Positions 52,919 through 61,567 are shown, numbered from the stretch's first letter. The stretch: DNA of 64,000 nt from Agrobacterium cucumeris (GCF_030036535.1 NZ_CP080387.1:682001-746000), one strand, 5' to 3'. Numbers and translations are program-made. Notes: generated by a model from the sequence alone, not told the origin.

Positions 52919-54223
52919 TCACGCTGTCCAGCGCTGAATGTCACCGCTTTCGCCGATCATCGCCAGACCATGGGCAATCGAGAGCAGCTCGCCGCCGCTT
53001 TCGATCCGGTCCGCATCGAAACGCCGGGTGAAAAGCTCCCGCACCGCGGGTACGAAGGAGGTGCCGCCGGTCAGGAACACCTTGTCGATGGCTTCGGGGG
53101 CCACCTGCGTTTTTTCCAGCACCTCGTCCAGTGCGCCTTCGATCTTGGCGAGATCGTCGGCGATCCAGCCGTTGAAATCGCTGCGTTTGACCATCTTGCG
53201 GCCGGCCTTGCCGAGCGGCGTGAAGTTGAATTCCGCTTCTTCCGCCGAAGAAAGCGCCATCTTGGTGGCGGAAATTGCCTGATAGAGCGGGTATCCCTCG
53301 TCATGGTCAACGAGATCGACGAAGAGTTCGAGCTTTTCCGGCTCCAGCGCCGAGCGCACCAGCGATTTAAGCGCGGTGAATTCCTTGGATGTCTTGAAGA
53401 TCGACAGCTGGTTCCAGCGACCGAAATTCACGTAATAACCGGAGGGCACGTCCAGCACCTTGTCGAAGCTCTTGAACTTGCTGCCCTTGCCGATCTCGGG
53501 CGAGACCAGATTGTCGATCATCCGGAAGTCGAAATGATCGCCCGCCACACCGACGCCGGAATGGCCGATGGGGGTGGCGGAAAGCTTGCCGGCATGGGTC
53601 TCGAAACGGATCAGCGAATAGTCGGTGGTGCCGCCGCCAAAATCCGCCACCAGCACATTGGCGTCCTTCTTCAGGCTCTGGGCGAAATAATAGGCCGCCG
53701 CCACCGGCTCATAGACATAGTGGATTTCCGGAAAGCCGGCGCGCGTCAGCGCCTCGTTGTAGCGGGCAAGCGCCAGCGCTTCGTCCGGATTGCTGCCGGC
53801 GAAACGCACCGGCCGGCCGGCGATGACGGTCGAGACGTCGCCTGGCCATTCGTCACCCGCATAGGTTTTCAGCTTGCGCAGGAACACCTCCATCAGATCC
53901 TCGAAGCTCTGGCGCTTGGCGAAGATCAGCGTGCCCTGAAACAGCGGTGAGGCCGCAAATGTCTTGATCGACTGCAAAAAGCGACAATCGCCGGCATTGT
54001 CGATGAACTGCCGGATGGCGGCATGGCCCGCTTCCACATGCAGCGCGGCGGCACCGAGGCCGGCATCCTTCATGAAGGAGAGCGCCGTGCGCATGCTGTC
54101 ATCCGTGCCGGCGTTGCTGGTGAAACGCATGGAATGGCTGTCGCCGCCACCGTTGGAAAGAGCCATGACCGTGTTGGTCGTGCCGAAATCGAGGCCAAGT
54201 GCCCGCTTTTGCGTCATCGCCAT
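52919..54223 (-). CDS. Short Hsp70 family protein (YegD-like)
   Basis: The 434-residue protein has the actin/Hsp70 ATPase motifs: phosphate-1 LGLDFGTTNTVMAL, phosphate-2 VADFGGGTTDYSLI and adenosine FLTGGTSFVPAVREL. It lacks the substrate-binding domain and lid of DnaK, which matches the YegD subgroup. Its function is unknown; ATP binding is expected. The gene is upstream of and on the same strand as the glycosylase gene, with a gap of about 40 bases. Confidence 0.9.
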   Translation of the reverse strand: MAMTQKRALGLDFGTTNTVMALSNGGGDSHSMRFTSNAGTDDSMRTALSFMKDAGLGAAALHVEAGHAAIRQFIDNAGDCRFLQSIKTFAASPLFQGTLIFAKRQSFEDLMEVFLRKLKTYAGDEWPGDVSTVIAGRPVRFAGSNPDEALALARYNEALTRAGFPEIHYVYEPVAAAYYFAQSLKKDANVLVADFGGGTTDYSLIRFETHAGKLSATPIGHSGVGVAGDHFDFRMIDNLVSPEIGKGSKFKSFDKVLDVPSGYYVNFGRWNQLSIFKTSKEFTALKSLVRSALEPEKLELFVDLVDHDEGYPLYQAISATKMALSSAEEAEFNFTPLGKAGRKMVKRSDFNGWIADDLAKIEGALDEVLEKTQVAPEAIDKVFLTGGTSFVPAVRELFTRRFDADRIESGGELLSIAHGLAMIGESGDIQRWTA

Positions 54224-54627
54224 ATCCTTGTCGCCGAAAAAAATATTCGCCCGGCCCTTGGGTGGCCCGGCGTGAAAATAAGGGATGCCTTTGGCGTCCC
54301 GATGTCAGAGGAGGGCGGTTGATTGCACAGGGCAGATGGAATGGCAAGCGTCGGCCCGCCGTTTTTCGGCCAATTGCTGCCGGGCGGCCTGTCCCCTTTG
54401 TCTGAAGGGGGCTGGGGAAACATCGACAGGGGGAGCGGGTGGTAAATGATTTGCTCATGCGCCAATGAAAGAATGCGATAGTTTTCGGCAATATCTTTAG
54501 GGGTTTGTGGTTATAATGGCGCAAATCAGAAGATTAGGTGGCGAGGCATATTTTATACTCGAAGAATATAAATCGAAGCTCCCTGTATTGCGTTTCACCT
54601 GTTGCCCTTCCCAACCCGGAAAATTTG
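54224..54627. other. 404-base intergenic region without a supported gene
   Basis: The region between the divergent Hsp70 and GGDEF genes holds GC-rich and then AT-rich stretches, with a possible hairpin around CCCCTTTGTCTGAAGGGG. A minus-strand frame here (ending 54465) has poor codon use and is rejected. Promoters for both genes are expected but none is assigned. Confidence 0.5.
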
Positions 54628-55605
54628 ATGCCCCGCAAGATAACCGACTCCCTCCTGGAAGACGTACCGCTGGACTGTCCCGAGTCGGTGCGGGGCGAGA
54701 TTGCGGTTTTCAACCGGCAGCTTCTCAATCTCATGGAAGCATCGCAGCAGGGTTATGCGCTTTTTGACGGCAGCGATGAGTTGCGTTTCGCCAATACGGT
54801 TTTTCGCAAGGCGCTCGGCATCGGGCCGGCTGATTTCCCAAGTTGGGTGGACCTCATGCGTAGCGGGTATCGCAGCTCCACCGGCACCGCCATTGAAACC
54901 GCCGATTTCGAACTCTGGCTGCGTTCCGCCAGAACACGGCGCGGCAAGCTGCCCTTCCGCACCATTGAGACCGGTCTCAATGACGGGCGCTGGGTGCTGA
55001 CGACTGAAACGACGTTGCCGGGCGGCTGGATGCTGTGCGTCGTCACCGATATTTCCGAACTCGGCATCGAATTGCGCGATCTCAGACAGGAGCGCGACAG
55101 GGCGTTGAAGTCGGCGCTGAGCGATGAACTGACCGGTCTCGGCAACCGCCGTTATGCCATGGATAGCCTCAATCACATGCTCGGCCCCAACAAGGCGCAG
55201 GCACTTGCCGTCATCATCATGGATATCGATCACTTCAAGTCGGTGAATGATCGCTTTGGACATGCCTGCGGCGATATGGTTCTCAAGGATTTCGCCGCGC
55301 GGCTTTCCGCGAGCGTCGGGCGCGATGATCTCGTTGGCCGGATCGGCGGGGAGGAATTCCTGCTGGTCCTCAGCGGTTCGCGGATGCATATCGCCGAGAC
55401 TGTCATGCGGGGGCTGCTGTCGTCGCTGGCGGATGCGTCACCGCTCGGGGATATGCCGGATTTTCGTTATAGCTGTTCGGCCGGCATCGCCTTTGCCAAT
55501 CCCGGCGAGAGCGCCAGCGATGTTCTGCGCCGCGCCGACACGGCTCTTTATGAGGCCAAGAACACAGGCCGAAACCGCTTCGTGATCTACGAAACGGTTT
55601 CCTGA
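54628..55605 (+). CDS. PAS-GGDEF diguanylate cyclase
   Basis: The 325-residue protein has an N-terminal PAS-like region (residues about 30-140) and a GGDEF domain with the active-site GGEEF in RIGGEEFLLVLSGSRM. It would make cyclic di-GMP. The position that normally holds the RxxD inhibitory I-site reads GRDD, so allosteric feedback may be lost. No membrane helix is seen. The ATG at 54628 is preferred over an upstream frame start that adds a residue-poor leader. Confidence 0.9.
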   Translation: MPRKITDSLLEDVPLDCPESVRGEIAVFNRQLLNLMEASQQGYALFDGSDELRFANTVFRKALGIGPADFPSWVDLMRSGYRSSTGTAIETADFELWLRSARTRRGKLPFRTIETGLNDGRWVLTTETTLPGGWMLCVVTDISELGIELRDLRQERDRALKSALSDELTGLGNRRYAMDSLNHMLGPNKAQALAVIIMDIDHFKSVNDRFGHACGDMVLKDFAARLSASVGRDDLVGRIGGEEFLLVLSGSRMHIAETVMRGLLSSLADASPLGDMPDFRYSCSAGIAFANPGESASDVLRRADTALYEAKNTGRNRFVIYETVS

Positions 55606-55626
55606 CGGGTGTATGCGTGGCGGCTG

Positions 55627-56415
55627 TCAGTTCGACTTCGCCGCGCCGCCATCCACCCGCAGCATCGTGCCGGTGATATAGCTTGCCGGCACCGAGCACA
55701 GGAAAGCGCCGGCGGCGGCAAATTCTTCCACCGTGCCGAGGCGACCGGCCGGAATGCTCTTGACCGAAGCTTCACGGATTTCCTCGACGCTTTTGCCCAG
55801 GCGCTTGGCGTTGGCGCCATCCAGCTCGTCGATGCGGTCGGTGTGGATGCGGCCGGGCAGAAGCAGGTTGGAGGTGATGCCGAAACCGGCCACTTCGCTG
55901 GACAATGTCTTGCTCCAGCCCACCAGCGCGCCGCGCAGGGTGTTGGAGAGCGCCAGATTGGCGATGGGTTCGAACACGCCGGATGAGGCGACGGTCAGGA
56001 TGCGGCCGAAACCCTGTTCCTTCATCTGCGGCAACAGCGCATTGGTCAGCGTGATGACCCGCAGCACCATCGACTGGAAGAAGGTGTCGAGCTTCTCGGT
56101 CGTCATTTCCTGAGCGAGACCCGGCGTCGGGCCGCCGGTGTTGTTGACGAGAATATCGATGCCGCCGAGCTTGTCCTTGACGGCCTCAACCATGGCCTCG
56201 ACGAAATTGTCGTCGGCCAGATCACCCCAGACCCAGTCGGCCTTGCCCTTGCCAAGCGCATTGATCGCCTTGCAATTCGCCTCCAGTTTTTCGCCGCTTC
56301 TGCCGACGAGAAGAACATTTGCGCCTTCCTTGGCGAGCGCCGTGGCAATGCCCAGCCCGAGGCCGCGAGAAGAGGCGAGAACGAGGGCGCGTTTGCCGGA
56401 AATGCCGAAATCCAT
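55627..56415 (-). CDS. SDR family oxidoreductase lacking the YxxxK pair
   Basis: The 262-residue Rossmann protein has an N-terminal variant nucleotide motif LVLASSRGLGLGIATALAKE and the NNTGG segment (IDILVNNTGGPTPG). The canonical catalytic Ser is kept (VASSG, residues 143-146), but the YxxxK position reads SNTLR (157-161). A classic dehydrogenase role is therefore doubtful; a non-canonical or binding role is possible. It is divergent from the CDF gene. Confidence 0.88.
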   Translation of the reverse strand: MDFGISGKRALVLASSRGLGLGIATALAKEGANVLLVGRSGEKLEANCKAINALGKGKADWVWGDLADDNFVEAMVEAVKDKLGGIDILVNNTGGPTPGLAQEMTTEKLDTFFQSMVLRVITLTNALLPQMKEQGFGRILTVASSGVFEPIANLALSNTLRGALVGWSKTLSSEVAGFGITSNLLLPGRIHTDRIDELDGANAKRLGKSVEEIREASVKSIPAGRLGTVEEFAAAGAFLCSVPASYITGTMLRVDGGAAKSN

Positions 56416-56495
56416 GGGGTTTGTCCTGTCTTGTGAGGAGTGTCTGTGCTGTTTATAGGAAGGTGGCGTCCGCTTTTGAAGGTCAAATACACGTC

Positions 56496-57416
56496 ATGAC
56501 AGAACAATCTCTGCTTAAATTCTCCATTGCCGTCACGGTTCTTCTGGCCCTGTTCGGCATCAGTGCGGGTTTGTTCTCCGGCTCCTTCGCCGTGGTTTTC
56601 GATGGTGTTTATGCGCTCACCGATGCCTTCATGACGGTGCTGGCGTTGCTCGTGGCGCGGCTTATCGCAGCCTCGGCCGCGCCCAAGCCGGGTGGCCGGC
56701 TGGTGGAGCGTTTCACCATGGGTTTCTGGCATCTGGAGCCGATGGTGCTCGGCCTTAACGGCACGCTGCTGATGGGCGCGGCGATCTATGCGCTGATCAA
56801 TGCCATCGACAGCCTGATGGATGGCGGCCGCTCGATCGAGTTCGACTATGCCATCATCGTCACCTTCTTCAGCTTTGCCGTTTCGCTTGCCATGGCATGG
56901 TTCGTCAAACGGCAGAACCGCCGGCTGAAATCCGCCTTCGTGGCGCTGGATGCCAAAAGCTGGCTGATGAGCGCGCTCTTGAGCATGGCGCTGTTCGTCG
57001 CCTTCGCCATCGGTTACGGGCTGACCGGAACATCGCAGGCATGGCTCGCGCCCTATGTCGACCCTGCCGTGCTGGCGCTGGTCTGCCTTGTCATCATCCC
57101 CATGCCGCTCGGCAATGTGAAACAGGCGCTCGCCGATATTCTTCTGGTCACGCCGCTGGAATTCAAGCAGCATGTGGACCGGGTGGCGACGGAGACGGTC
57201 GAAAAATTCGGCTTCGCCTCGCATTATTCCTACGTCGCCCGCGTCGGACGCGGCCGACAGATCGAACTTTTCTTCATCGTGCCGAAGAACTGGCCGGCCC
57301 GACGGCTTGAGGAGTGGGATGCCATCCGCGACGAGATCGGCGATGCGCTTGGCGGCGAGGGAGCCGACCGGTGGCTGACGATCGTGTTTACGACGGATGA
57401 AGAATGGGCGATTTGA
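56496..57416 (+). CDS. Cation diffusion facilitator family transporter (atypical ion site)
   Basis: The 306-residue protein has six hydrophobic helices in the first 200 residues and a cytoplasmic C-terminal domain (about 210-306, YSYVARVGRGRQIELFFIVP). The first metal-site part (FDGVYALTDAFM) is intact, but the second, normally HxxxD, reads AKSWLMSA, so transport of Zn/Fe may be changed. Its 3' end is duplicated 1.3 kb downstream (57347-57421 and 58762-58836). The ATG at 56496 follows a weak AAGG. Confidence 0.85.
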   Translation: MTEQSLLKFSIAVTVLLALFGISAGLFSGSFAVVFDGVYALTDAFMTVLALLVARLIAASAAPKPGGRLVERFTMGFWHLEPMVLGLNGTLLMGAAIYALINAIDSLMDGGRSIEFDYAIIVTFFSFAVSLAMAWFVKRQNRRLKSAFVALDAKSWLMSALLSMALFVAFAIGYGLTGTSQAWLAPYVDPAVLALVCLVIIPMPLGNVKQALADILLVTPLEFKQHVDRVATETVEKFGFASHYSYVARVGRGRQIELFFIVPKNWPARRLEEWDAIRDEIGDALGGEGADRWLTIVFTTDEEWAI

Positions 57417-57501
57417 GCGGGTGGAGCGTTCCAGGCCACTGAAGATATCGGCCCAACGGTCTTTACACTTTATTTTCAGCGCCTGAATTGCATGAGGGAG
57501 G

Positions 57502-57885
57502 CTAATCCATCGATCTGTTGGCGGCAGCCAAACGATTGCGCTCGACCTCGGCAATATTTTGCAGAACCCAGCCGGTTAGCCTTGTAAGAGGTTCCGCCAG
57601 AGATTGACCAAGAGCGGTCAAATTATATTCCACCTGCGGGGGAATCGTCGGATAGACTTTTCTGGAAACGAGGCCATCATTCTCAAGAGCGCGCAGCGTT
57701 CTTGTCAGCATTTGCTGGCTAATTCCCCCTATAAGTCTGCGCAACTCATTGAACCTCCTTGGGCCATCAAGCAGCATCGTAATCGTCATTATAGTCCATT
57801 TGTCACCGATGCGGCCAAGCATCGGGCTAATGGGACGGCAATCCGCACTCGTTCCGGGTTGTGATGGCGGGGTAGGTAGATTCAT
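57502..57885 (-). CDS. HxlR-family regulator, second copy
   Basis: The 127-residue winged-helix protein has the HxlR core ADCRPISPMLGRIGDKWTIM (the Cys near residue 16 of this start is a candidate redox sensor) and GISQQMLTRTLRALENDGLV. It is divergent from an SDR gene, the usual HxlR arrangement. It is noticeably less GC-rich than its neighbours and lies inside a segment flanked by direct repeats, so it was probably acquired. The ATG at 57885 (MNLPTPP) is preferred over an earlier start. Confidence 0.9.
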   Translation of the reverse strand: MNLPTPPSQPGTSADCRPISPMLGRIGDKWTIMTITMLLDGPRRFNELRRLIGGISQQMLTRTLRALENDGLVSRKVYPTIPPQVEYNLTALGQSLAEPLTRLTGWVLQNIAEVERNRLAAANRSMD

Positions 57886-57975
57886 GTGACCAGGCCCTAA
57901 AATTATGCGTTCTTGTGTTGTTCCCAGTCTAACATACATAGCTAGTCATGAAAACATACTGCCATAGGAGATGTT

Positions 57976-58704
57976 ATGACTGACCGGAAAACAATTGCAA
58001 TTTTTGGATATGGAACCGGGCTCGGCGCGTCCGTCGCGAGACGTTACGGTAAGGCTGGATTCAGGGTCGCCCTTGTTGCTCGCAATGCTCAATCCCTCAG
58101 CGAGAGGGTAGACGAACTGCTGGCGCAAGGGGTGGATGCCAGGGCCTTTCCTGCCGACCTCAACGAGATTGAAGCAATCCCGGCTCTGGTCCGTGATATC
58201 GAAGATAAGGCCGGTCCCATTCATACCGCGATTTTTGCGCCTGTCGGCAATTTCCGGATGCTTCCAGCGGTCGATCTGACATCAGCTTCGCTGAGAGAAC
58301 TCACCAATATCCTGACATTCGCACCGGTTGAGGTTGTCAGGGCAGTATTGCCTGGGATGCTCGCTCGCGGCGATGGCGCGATCGTCATTGCGGATGGTCT
58401 TTCGGCCGTAACACCAATGCCGGGGCTAAGCGGCCCGGGCCCCGCTTTTGCTGCCACACGCAATTACATTCTTGGCCTTCACGATGAGATCAGGGATCGC
58501 GGAGTGTTCGCCGGAATGCTTCACATCGGAGCGATGATTGACAACTCCACGGGACTTCGTGCGGCAGTCGCCAACGGCCTGCCTGTCGGTGACGGGCGTT
58601 TTCCAACGATCGATCCTGACACACTTGCCCAGGAGATCTGGTCGCTCACAACCGAGCGGACCCATGCCGAAGCGATCCTGCCTGCGCAACATCACCAGCA
58701 TTGA
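57976..58704 (+). CDS. SDR family NAD(P)-dependent oxidoreductase, acquired segment
   Basis: The 242-residue protein has the Rossmann start AIFGYGTGLGASVARRYGKA and a classic SDR body, but the catalytic YxxxK position reads FAATR (158-162). It is divergent from the HxlR regulator, with GGAGA 6 bases before the ATG and two AACATAC repeats (57931-57937, 57953-57959) in between that may be operator half-sites. A perfect 15-base-pair hairpin follows it. Possible substrates are aldehydes or quinones under the control of the thiol-sensing regulator. Confidence 0.87.
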   Translation: MTDRKTIAIFGYGTGLGASVARRYGKAGFRVALVARNAQSLSERVDELLAQGVDARAFPADLNEIEAIPALVRDIEDKAGPIHTAIFAPVGNFRMLPAVDLTSASLRELTNILTFAPVEVVRAVLPGMLARGDGAIVIADGLSAVTPMPGLSGPGPAFAATRNYILGLHDEIRDRGVFAGMLHIGAMIDNSTGLRAAVANGLPVGDGRFPTIDPDTLAQEIWSLTTERTHAEAILPAQHHQH

Positions 58705-58717
58705 AGTGATTTGACTA

Positions 58718-58756
58718 TTGATCGCAGGCAGCGACGATGCTGCTGCCTGCGATCAA
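58718..58756 (+). terminator. Perfect 15-bp stem hairpin after the SDR gene
   Basis: TTGATCGCAGGCAGC pairs with GCTGCCTGCGATCAA across a 9-base loop, 14 bases after the SDR stop. No T run follows, so termination strength is uncertain. The copied CDF tail begins 5 bases after it. Confidence 0.6.
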
Positions 58757-58761
58757 GACGA

Positions 58762-58836
58762 GCTTGGTGGCGAGGGAGCCGACCGGTGGCTGACGATTGT
58801 GTTTACGACGGATGAGGAATGGGCGATCTGAGCGGG
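58762..58836. repeat. Second copy of the CDF gene 3' end (direct repeat of 57347-57421)
   Basis: Seventy-five bases match with four differences, all at third codon positions and synonymous in the CDF frame (Gly, Ile, Glu and Ile codons), and including the stop. The intervening 1340 bases hold the HxlR and SDR genes. This marks an insertion or recombination at the CDF gene end. Confidence 0.85.
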
Positions 58837-59015
58837 ACACCCGAGACTGGCCGCACGCAGTGCTTGAAAATAAGGACATCGACGCCCGAAAATCGGCGGT
58901 CGCAGCGCAGGGTCAGTGTTAGCAGTTTTCCGGATTGTTGCAGCGGCTTCGGCCGCCTGTAACGACTGATTGGATGAGCAAAAGCTCGGCAATATCGATC
59001 ACAGGAGAGACCGCG

Positions 59016-59780
59016 ATGAACAGTCAAATCGAACGTGCGGAAATATTCCGCAGCTTGCACATTCCGGGTGATCCCATCGTCCTCTACAACATCTGGGATG
59101 CGGGAAGTGCGGTGGCCGTTGCGCGTGGCGGGGCGAAGGCGATAGCCACCGGAAGCTGGTCTGTCGCCGCGGCACAGGGTTATTCGGATGGTGAGGAAAT
59201 GCCGCTGGATGACGCATTGTCAGTCGTCGCGCGCATAACGAAATGTGTCGATCTGCCTCTCACCGTGGATTTTGAAGGCGGTTATGCAGATGATCCCGCC
59301 GCCGTCAGGCAGAATGTTGGCCGCCTGTTTGCCCTCGGCGTCATCGGATTGAACTTCGAGGATCAGGTGGTGCACGGCAAGGGTCTGCATGACATCGGTC
59401 ACCAGTCGGATCGGCTTCGGGCCGTCCGCAGCGCGGCAAGTGATGCCGGTATCCCGGTTTTCATCAATGCGCGAACGGATGTGTTTCTGAAGGCGGCGGA
59501 AGGGGTGGATCACGCAACCCTGCTGGACGACGTATTCGCCCGCGAGGCCGCCTATGCAGCAGCAGGCGCGGATGGCTTCTTCGTGCCCGGGCTGAAGGAT
59601 AAAAAGCTGATCGAGAAAATATGCCGACAGACGACGCTGCCGATCAACGTCATGACATCGGGAGACACGGAAGAAGTTCGCGCATTGGCCTCGCTTGGGG
59701 TGGCGCGCATCAGCTTCGGACCCGCTCCATACGCCGAGGTCAGTCGCGATCTGGAAAAACGGGCACGTATTTTTGCTTGA
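59016..59780 (+). CDS. Isocitrate lyase/PEP mutase family protein
   Basis: The 254-residue protein has an alpha/beta barrel with the family motifs LYNIWDAGSAVAVARGGAKA, VDFEGGYADD (metal-binding Asp/Glu) and FINARTDVFLKA. The isocitrate lyase KKCGH loop is absent, so a PEP mutase, methylisocitrate-lyase-like or oxaloacetate/oxalate-type C-C cleaving reaction is more likely. CACAGGAGAG is 7 bases before the ATG at 59016. It is not in an evident operon and is followed by a possible CDF-like fragment. Confidence 0.88.
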   Translation: MNSQIERAEIFRSLHIPGDPIVLYNIWDAGSAVAVARGGAKAIATGSWSVAAAQGYSDGEEMPLDDALSVVARITKCVDLPLTVDFEGGYADDPAAVRQNVGRLFALGVIGLNFEDQVVHGKGLHDIGHQSDRLRAVRSAASDAGIPVFINARTDVFLKAAEGVDHATLLDDVFAREAAYAAAGADGFFVPGLKDKKLIEKICRQTTLPINVMTSGDTEEVRALASLGVARISFGPAPYAEVSRDLEKRARIFA

Positions 59781-59829
59781 GAGATGATCCGCATCGGGCG
59801 CGGCCGGCAGATCGCGCTCGTCTTCGCCA

Positions 59830-60333
59830 TTACCGCCTTTGGGAAACGGGCAATCCAAGAGTTGCAAGCACCACGGCCGCTGCCGGCCCTTGGGAAGCCG
59901 CTGCAGCAGCGGACTTCTCACCCAGCTTTTTCATGAAACGGTCGGTGTCAACGAGCGCGCGCCGATGTGTTCCTTCGCCGATCAGTCCGGCGTCGTCGCG
60001 GCAGGTCACCCTGAAGAGGAGGGATTTCCCCTCAATCTCGATCAGTTCGATTTCGGCGGTAACCGTCATCCCGATGGCCGTTGCGGCGACGTGACTGACA
60101 TCGACATGTGTGCCGAGGGTACATTGCCCTGCGTCGAGGAACGGCCGAAGGCCCTGCACACATGTCTGCTCGATGAAGGCGATCATGATTGCAGTCGCCA
60201 GAACCGGCGGCATGTCTTGAAAACCCGGCCAGGAATCGTCGATCTCAGGCACGGTGTGGAGGGGCGCGACGCGCAGCTGTTCGATATGACGCAGTCCGAC
60301 AGCGGGTCGCGGAGGCGTGATGATCTGGCTCAT
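59830..60333 (-). CDS. FlK-like acyl-CoA thioesterase family protein
   Basis: The 167-residue hotdog-fold protein has candidate catalytic residues of the FlK type: Glu in MIAFIEQTCVQG and His in GTHVDVSHVAATA. FlK enzymes cleave short acyl-CoAs such as fluoroacetyl-CoA; the true substrate here is not known. The ATG at 60333 overlaps the methyltransferase stop (ATGA), so it is coupled to that gene. The low-complexity C-terminal tail (KSAAAAASQGPAAAVV) is typical of loosely conserved ends. Confidence 0.82.
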   Translation of the reverse strand: MSQIITPPRPAVGLRHIEQLRVAPLHTVPEIDDSWPGFQDMPPVLATAIMIAFIEQTCVQGLRPFLDAGQCTLGTHVDVSHVAATAIGMTVTAEIELIEIEGKSLLFRVTCRDDAGLIGEGTHRRALVDTDRFMKKLGEKSAAAAASQGPAAAVVLATLGLPVSQRR

Positions 60334-61076
60334 AATGTCCCCAATCGCATGTTGATCGGCCATGAAATTGGCAGCCTCCGCGCCGGATCGCCCCAGAGAG
60401 CCGAGATATCGCGCACGAAGTTTTCCAGAATGTCGTCGCGCCCGGCTTCATTGACGCGCCGTACAGCCGACCAGGTCGACAGATAACCCAGAAACTCCCC
60501 AAGCTCCCAGACCCGGTCTATCGCCATGTCAGGATAGGGCAGTTCCTCGAACGGAAATTCGATATCGGCATATCCTGAATCGACAAGCTTGCGCTCCGGC
60601 GGCCAGTAGGGGCCGATTTCGTCGCGGTAGAATATATCGAACCGGTCCTGAAGCCCTGAAGGCGCCAGTTGCATGATGCCATAGCTGACCAGCGCGATGA
60701 TTGCACCGTCTTCAGCGATGCGCCGCACCTCGGCATAAAAACGCGGCAGGTCGAACCAGTGGGCCGCCTGCGCCGCCGTTATCAGGCTCACGCTTTTCTC
60801 CGGCAGCGGTAGCTTTTCTGCGGGAGCGCAGAGATAGTTGATATTGGTGTGCCGGCGCGTATTCGCAATCTGGTCCTGGCTGGGATCGATACCGATCACC
60901 TTGTTGAAATGGTCCGCGAGCTGCCGCGTCAGCTGCCCGTTTCCACATCCGACATCGACGGCACAACCCCGGCCGTCAACGGTTTGCGCGAGAAACCGCG
61001 CAAGCCCTGCCGGATATTCCGGTCTGAACAATGCATAGGCGCTGCCGCCCGTGTCGAACCAGTTTTGCGCGGTCAT
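60330..61076 (-). CDS. Class I SAM-dependent methyltransferase
   Basis: The 248-residue protein has motif I VDVGCGNGQLTRQLADHF near residue 40, IGIDPSQDQIANTR and AQAAHWFDLPRFYAEVRRI, as in small-molecule methyltransferases. Substrate unknown. It lies in an operon with a MarR regulator upstream and the thioesterase downstream, all overlapping or nearly so. The ATG at 61076 has AGGA about 8 bases upstream; an ATG 18 bases earlier overlaps the regulator stop. Confidence 0.88.
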   Translation of the reverse strand: MTAQNWFDTGGSAYALFRPEYPAGLARFLAQTVDGRGCAVDVGCGNGQLTRQLADHFNKVIGIDPSQDQIANTRRHTNINYLCAPAEKLPLPEKSVSLITAAQAAHWFDLPRFYAEVRRIAEDGAIIALVSYGIMQLAPSGLQDRFDIFYRDEIGPYWPPERKLVDSGYADIEFPFEELPYPDMAIDRVWELGEFLGYLSTWSAVRRVNEAGRDDILENFVRDISALWGDPARRLPISWPINMRLGTL

Positions 61077-61086
61077 TTCAGTTTTC

Positions 61087-61557
61087 CTAGTCATGACGTT
61101 TTTCTGCTTCTGCCAGCCGATCCGCGAAGCCATGTCGTTCGAGCGCCGCTGCGAGGCTTCCAAGAATTTTCAGAACCGGAAAGCCGATTTCGGCTTCAAG
61201 CTCATGGATGGCGCGGAAGGTCGTTTCCCAGTGCGGCTCCAGCTTTTGCAGAAGTTGGAGACCACGCTCGGTCAGCCTCAGACCGCTCTTCCTTCCATCA
61301 TCCAATGCATGCCGGACAATCAGCCCGTCCTTCAGCATCAGGCCGACCGTCTGGCTGATCGCGCCCTGGGTAAGGCTGCTGGCGGTGGTGATGTCCGTTA
61401 TCGTCACGGCGCCGGCGCTCAATGCGCGCAGCACCGGCGTGTAGCGCGGGCGATAGTCGAGATCGAGTGCCCGATAACGCTCGGCGGCACCCTGATCGAC
61501 AAGTTCTCCGACATAACGGAGGAGTTCGCCCAGACCGGGCCTGTGATTGATAACCAT
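61087..61557 (-). CDS. MarR-family regulator of the downstream operon
   Basis: The 156-residue protein has a winged helix with SAGAVTITDITTASSLTQGA, ISQTVGLMLKDGLI and RLTERGLQLLQKL, as in MarR. It is the first gene of the MarR-methyltransferase-thioesterase operon and is preceded by a perfect 20-base palindrome (61568-61587), 10 bases before its start. Autorepression released by a small ligand is the likely mode. Confidence 0.92.
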   Translation of the reverse strand: MVINHRPGLGELLRYVGELVDQGAAERYRALDLDYRPRYTPVLRALSAGAVTITDITTASSLTQGAISQTVGLMLKDGLIVRHALDDGRKSGLRLTERGLQLLQKLEPHWETTFRAIHELEAEIGFPVLKILGSLAAALERHGFADRLAEAEKRHD

Positions 61558-61567
61558 GTGAGGTGAT

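Noticed and set aside
54214..54465. 83-codon minus-strand frame
   Set aside because: Overlaps the Hsp70 start, has odd composition and no ribosome binding site.
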